Shown: positions 60,595 to 64,000 of the stretch, one piece after another | Position numbering within the stretch: the first letter of the stretch is position 1 | How the letters are laid out: each line of letters begins with the position of its first letter | The notes under the pieces: model-generated | What the model was told of the DNA's origin: nothing | The model's input: only the letters and a program-made list of their open reading frames with translations | Databases searched by the model: none | Translations under genes and position numbers: made by a program | Origin: an uncultured SAR116 cluster alpha proteobacterium | GTDB lineage: Bacteria > Pseudomonadota > Alphaproteobacteria > Puniceispirillales > Marisalimonadaceae | Assembly: GCA_902616615.1 (NCBI GenBank) | Contig: CACMTN010000001.1 | Coordinates: 62,001 to 126,000, forward strand | Direction: 5' to 3' | DNA length: 64,000 bases

Positions 60595-61665
60595 TTAAAG
60601 TGCATCTGCTATTGCCGATCCGCAACTAATAGTGCTTGCTTTTCCACCTAGATCTCCAGTTCTATATTCTTCTTTTTCTAAAACTTCCTCTATTGCTCTA
60701 ACAATATTTATTGATGCTTCCTTAAATCCTAAATGTTCAAGCATCATAGCACCTGCCCAAATTTGACCAATAGGGTTGGCAATTCCTTTTCCAGCAATAT
60801 CTGGTGCAGATCCATGTACTGGCTCAAATAAAGATGGAAATTTTTTTTCAGGGTTAATATTACCAGATGGAGCAATACCAATTGTTCCAGTACATGCAGG
60901 TCCCAAATCTGATAAAATATCACCAAACAAATTTGAAGCTACTACAACATTAAATTTGTCAGGGTTGAGTACAAAATGTGCACAAAGTATATCAATATGA
61001 TATTTATCCCATTTAACATCTGAATATTGTTTGGCCATTTCTTCTACCCTTTCATCCCAATAGGGCATGGTTATAGAAATACCATTAGATTTTGTAGCAG
61101 ATGTTAAATGTTTTTTTTCTGTTTTATTTGCTAATTCAAATGCAAATTTAAGAACTCGATCTACGCCCACTCGTGACATAATAGTCTCTTGCATCACAAT
61201 TTCTCTTTCAGTATCTGGGAACATTTTCCCACCTATAGAAGAGTACTCTCCTTCAGTATTCTCTCTAATAATATAAAAATCTACATCTCCTGGTTTCCGA
61301 TTTACCAGAGGAGAGGGAACACCAGGCATTAACTTAACTGGTCTAAGATTTATATATTGATCAAACTCTCTTCTAAATTTTAATAAAGACCCCCATAATG
61401 AAATATGGTCAGGAATTTTATCAGGCCAACCTACTGATCCAAAAAACAGAGCATCGTGCTCTCCAATTTGCTTCTTCCAGTCATCTGGCATCATTTGACC
61501 ATGTTTTGAATAATATTTATAAGAGCTAAAATCAAAATGATCAAAATATAGATTAATACCATATTTGTTTGAAACTACATTCAATACTTTTAGAGCTTCA
61601 GGCATAACCTCAGTCCCAATGCCATCACCAGGTATTACAGCAATATTATATTTGTTTTTTTGCAT
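60595..61665 (-). CDS. tartrate/D-malate-type dehydrogenase
   Basis: 356 aa of the isocitrate/isopropylmalate dehydrogenase superfamily. IPGDGIGTEVMP at the N-terminus, substrate-loop INLRPVKLMPG, RENTEGEYS, the metal-binding NLFGDILSDLGP and HGSAPDIAGKGIANP are clear. The context RENTEGEYSSIGG and length match tartrate dehydrogenase/D-malate dehydrogenase (TtuC/DmlA) more than LeuB or Icd. It oxidatively decarboxylates a 2-hydroxy-dicarboxylate with NAD. Cotranscribed with the NIPSNAP gene upstream. Confidence 0.85.
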   Translation of the reverse strand: MQKNKYNIAVIPGDGIGTEVMPEALKVLNVVSNKYGINLYFDHFDFSSYKYYSKHGQMMPDDWKKQIGEHDALFFGSVGWPDKIPDHISLWGSLLKFRREFDQYINLRPVKLMPGVPSPLVNRKPGDVDFYIIRENTEGEYSSIGGKMFPDTEREIVMQETIMSRVGVDRVLKFAFELANKTEKKHLTSATKSNGISITMPYWDERVEEMAKQYSDVKWDKYHIDILCAHFVLNPDKFNVVVASNLFGDILSDLGPACTGTIGIAPSGNINPEKKFPSLFEPVHGSAPDIAGKGIANPIGQIWAGAMMLEHLGFKEASINIVRAIEEVLEKEEYRTGDLGGKASTISCGSAIADAL

Positions 61666-61674
61666 TATATTTTC

Positions 61675-62001
61675 CTAAGCAGTTTCATAAGGTGTCCATG
61701 GAGCAGCTGTCATTAATTTATTTTCTTGTGTTAAAACAAGTGGTCTAAATTCAGTGGCAAATTTTATAAAATTCTTATCACTATATATGGTTTTCCACAA
61801 TTCTCTTCTACTATTATCATCTTGGAATTGCCAAATATGGATTATTTGATTTAATGCACCCACATCACCAATATAATATTGTATAATATTATCTTTATAT
61901 TTTTTTAAAGCTGGCCAACCTAAATCCTCATAAATTTTTATAGCTGCTGATAATTTACCAACATGTAGTGTGTAAGTTCTTAATTCAAAAATTTTCAACA
62001 T
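61675..62001 (-). CDS. NIPSNAP family protein
   Basis: 108 aa from ATG 62001, chosen because GGAGG lies directly upstream; the TTG at 62010 overlaps that site. FELRTYTLHVGKLSA and HIWQFQDDNSRRELWK are family signatures of this dimeric ferredoxin-like fold. Often encoded beside catabolic dehydrogenases; role unclear. Confidence 0.85.
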   Translation of the reverse strand: MLKIFELRTYTLHVGKLSAAIKIYEDLGWPALKKYKDNIIQYYIGDVGALNQIIHIWQFQDDNSRRELWKTIYSDKNFIKFATEFRPLVLTQENKLMTAAPWTPYETA

Positions 62002-62096
62002 TTCCTCCAATTTAAAATAAACCTTATTCCAACGGCATTATTGAGTTTTATAATATTTTATTTAATAATGTATATTAGAAACAATAGGAAGATTTA

Positions 62097-63236
62097 ATGG
62101 AAATTTTAGAAATTAAAGATTTAGAAACGTTAGCAAAAAAGCGTGTTCCAAAAATGTTTTTTGACTATGTAAATTCTGGTTCATGGACTGAAACAACATA
62201 CAATGAGAATGTTTCTGACTTTCAAAAGATTAAGCTTAGGCAAAGGGTTGCAATTGATATGTCAAATAGAACTCTAGAAACCAAGATGATTAATCAACCG
62301 GTTTCAATGCCAGTTGCTATTGCTCCAACAGGTTTGACAGGAATGCAAAGAGCAGATGGAGAAATATTAGCAGCACAAGCTGCAGAAGAATTTGGTATCC
62401 CTTACACTTTATCAACAATGAGTGTTTGTTCTATTGAAACAGTGGCTGAAAAAACAAAAAAACCATTTTGGTTTCAACTTTATGTTATGAAAGACAAAAA
62501 ATTTATGGAACGTCTAATTGATAGAGCAAAAGAAGCAAAATGTAGTGCTTTAGTTTTAACACTTGATTTACAACTTTTAGGCCAAAGGCACAAAGATTTA
62601 AGAAATGGATTATCAACTCCACCCAAATTAATCCCCAAGCATATATATCAAGTATTAACTAGGCCCATGTGGTGTTTAAGAATGCTAACAACTAAAAATC
62701 ATTTTTTTGGAAATATTGTTGGTCACGTTGAAGGAATAAAAGACGTAAGATCCTTAGGTTCTTGGATAAGCACTCAGTTTGACCAAAAACTTGATTGGAA
62801 GGAAGTAGATTGGATAAAGAAGAAATGGGGTGGTAAATTAATAATAAAAGGTATTTTAGATTCTGAAGATGCCCTCTTAGCCTCTAAAACAGGAGCTGAT
62901 GCTATAATTGTTTCCAATCATGGAGGAAGGCAACTGGATGGTGCATCATCTACTATAAATATTCTACCTGAAATAGTAGATAAGGTTGGTAAACTTGTTG
63001 AAGTTCATTTAGACGGTGGAATTAGAACTGGTCAGGATGTTGTTAAAGCAATGTGTTTAGGTGCAAAAGGAACGTATATCGGTCGAGCATTTTTGTATGG
63101 TTTAGGAGCTCTTGGAAAAGAAGGTGTAACAAAAGCTCTTAATATCATTAAAAAAGAAGCAGATATGACAATGGCTTTATGTGGAAGAAGAGATGTTCAT
63201 GATTTAAGTAGAGAAAATATTTATAATCCAAAATAA
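62097..63236 (+). CDS. FMN-dependent alpha-hydroxy-acid dehydrogenase (LldD-like)
   Basis: 379 aa. FMN-binding TIM barrel: FFDYVNSGSWTE, PVAIAPTGLTGMQ, LSTMSVCSIE, the Lys in LIIKGI and the catalytic His in SNHGGRQLDGA, then DGGIRTGQD and GRAFLYGLGALG. Oxidises L-lactate or a related 2-hydroxy acid, probably feeding the respiratory chain. With the tartrate/malate-type dehydrogenase it suggests hydroxy-acid use. The exact substrate is not fixed by sequence. Confidence 0.9.
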   Translation: MEILEIKDLETLAKKRVPKMFFDYVNSGSWTETTYNENVSDFQKIKLRQRVAIDMSNRTLETKMINQPVSMPVAIAPTGLTGMQRADGEILAAQAAEEFGIPYTLSTMSVCSIETVAEKTKKPFWFQLYVMKDKKFMERLIDRAKEAKCSALVLTLDLQLLGQRHKDLRNGLSTPPKLIPKHIYQVLTRPMWCLRMLTTKNHFFGNIVGHVEGIKDVRSLGSWISTQFDQKLDWKEVDWIKKKWGGKLIIKGILDSEDALLASKTGADAIIVSNHGGRQLDGASSTINILPEIVDKVGKLVEVHLDGGIRTGQDVVKAMCLGAKGTYIGRAFLYGLGALGKEGVTKALNIIKKEADMTMALCGRRDVHDLSRENIYNPK

Positions 63237-63288
63237 TTGCAATTAAAACTTATAATTTTGAATTTAGCTTGATTCTAATAATTATCAA

Positions 63289-64000
63289 TTATTTAGACGT
63301 TGAAAATATTGTAATAGCGGCCTGACTCATTTCTTTTATGCATATTAGAGCTGTTGGCAATTGTACAGAATTACTAACAAAAGCGTGCATTTGACCAGGG
63401 AACAGGCGATAATGAACTTCATTTCCAAAAGACAAAAGTCTTCTTTTATAAGCATCACCTTCATCAACTAGAGGATCTAGACCAGCTCCAAAAATATATG
63501 TTGGTGGCATATTTTCTAAGTTAGGTGTTAAAATTGGAGATGCCCTCCAATCTATTTGTTCTTCATAAGAATTTAAATAATGATTCATAAAATACTCTAT
63601 AGTTTTTTTATTAAGGATCATTCCCTCAAGTTCTATATCCATTGATCTTCTGCACATAGTCATATCTACCCAAGGATAAACTAATATTTGACCATGTACT
63701 TTTGGGATTATTTTATCTCTCGACATAATCGTACCAACAGTTGCTAATGCGCCGCCAGCACTATCTCCACACAAAATGATTTTATTTTCATCAATTTTAA
63801 GTTCACTTGATATTTTTATAATTTCTGTAATTGCATCTTTTGTTTCAGTAATTTGAGATGGAAATTTAAATTCAGGAGCAAGTTTATAATCAACCGCAAT
63901 CACTATCGCATTGGTTTGCTTGCATAGATGTCTACATACTAAATCATGACTTTCAAGATCACCCATTACAAAGCCACCTCCATGAAAATATATTATTAAA
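63289..64000 (-). CDS. alpha/beta hydrolase (HSL-type esterase), 5' end outside window
   Basis: Frame open to the right edge, so the N-terminus lies beyond 64000. The last visible bases encode the oxyanion motif HGGGF just before VMGDLESHD; then VDYKLAPEFKFPS, the nucleophile GDSAGG, DPLVDEGDAY and the His in GQMHAF follow. Hormone-sensitive-lipase/Abhydrolase_3 family; substrate unknown. Confidence 0.88.
   Translation of the reverse strand, partial: LIIYFHGGGFVMGDLESHDLVCRHLCKQTNAIVIAVDYKLAPEFKFPSQITETKDAITEIIKISSELKIDENKIILCGDSAGGALATVGTIMSRDKIIPKVHGQILVYPWVDMTMCRRSMDIELEGMILNKKTIEYFMNHYLNSYEEQIDWRASPILTPNLENMPPTYIFGAGLDPLVDEGDAYKRRLLSFGNEVHYRLFPGQMHAFVSNSVQLPTALICIKEMSQAAITIFSTSK

Noticed and set aside
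1-64000. CRISPR arrays, IS elements, rRNA genes
   Set aside because: No regularly spaced repeats, no transposase-like ORF and no rRNA sequence were seen.

Overview
The window (about 30% G+C by eye) reads as a low-GC, probably planktonic marine alphaproteobacterium. The support is gene order and signals typical of that class: pdxH divergent from fabI and aroC; the aroQ-accB-accC-aat run beside DUF2155 and mlaD; rne divergent from amiC-mrcA-prfB, followed by bcp, an AsmA-like gene and tyrS; a B12-dependent ribonucleotide reductase (nrdJ); and a GAAC-N7-GAAC LexA site upstream of umuDC. I cannot name the genus from the sequence alone.

Layout. 1-40.6 kb is compact core genome: aroC (cut by the window edge), fabI, pdxH, transporters and hydrolases, umuDC, a D,D-carboxypeptidase, clpS-clpA, nrdJ, mlaD, aat (with clpSA this gives a visible N-degron set), the acetyl-CoA carboxylase biotin subunits, a periplasmic thiol oxidoreductase and an M48 protease, rne, cell-wall genes, prfB, tyrS, and a sulfur cluster cysE - cysteine desulfurase - ferredoxin - mnmA that ends at a tRNA-Met(CAT) gene.

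40.7-51.1 kb is an integrated mobile element. A tyrosine integrase lies next to tRNA-Met, and a perfect 48-bp copy of the tRNA 3' end marks the far boundary. The element holds small secreted or hypothetical proteins, a ribbon-helix-helix protein, a serine recombinase, two DUF4177-like mini-proteins and a roughly 470-nt gene-free stretch full of perfect hairpins closed by a 9-bp long-range helix, which I propose is a large structured RNA.

The centre of the element, and the most striking content of the window, is a three-gene operon on the minus strand. It encodes (i) a homologue of CmoA, the carboxy-SAM synthase; (ii) an HTH protein with what looks like a catalytically dead MT-A70 domain; and (iii) a 713-aa fusion of an asparagine-synthetase-like ATPase domain to a cytosine-C5 DNA methyltransferase. 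In that methyltransferase the near-invariant motif X Asn is replaced by Arg. Together these suggest a DNA hypermodification pathway: carboxy-SAM is made from SAM and prephenate, the enzyme transfers a carboxymethyl group to cytosine C5, and the asparagine-synthetase-like domain amidates the carboxylate. The product would be 5-carboxymethylcytosine and/or 5-carbamoylmethylcytosine in DNA. This is inference from domain content and one key residue; no activity can be shown from sequence.

51.1-58.3 kb is accessory: a subtilisin-like lipoprotein with an outer-membrane-type partner and a small lipoprotein, a GFA-family protein, and a tightly overlapping run of glycosyltransferase, nucleosidase-like, spore-photoproduct-lyase-like radical SAM and SDR genes. 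58.3-64 kb holds pal, a regulator, an SDR, a tartrate/malate-type dehydrogenase, a NIPSNAP protein, an FMN-dependent hydroxy-acid dehydrogenase and an esterase cut by the window edge.
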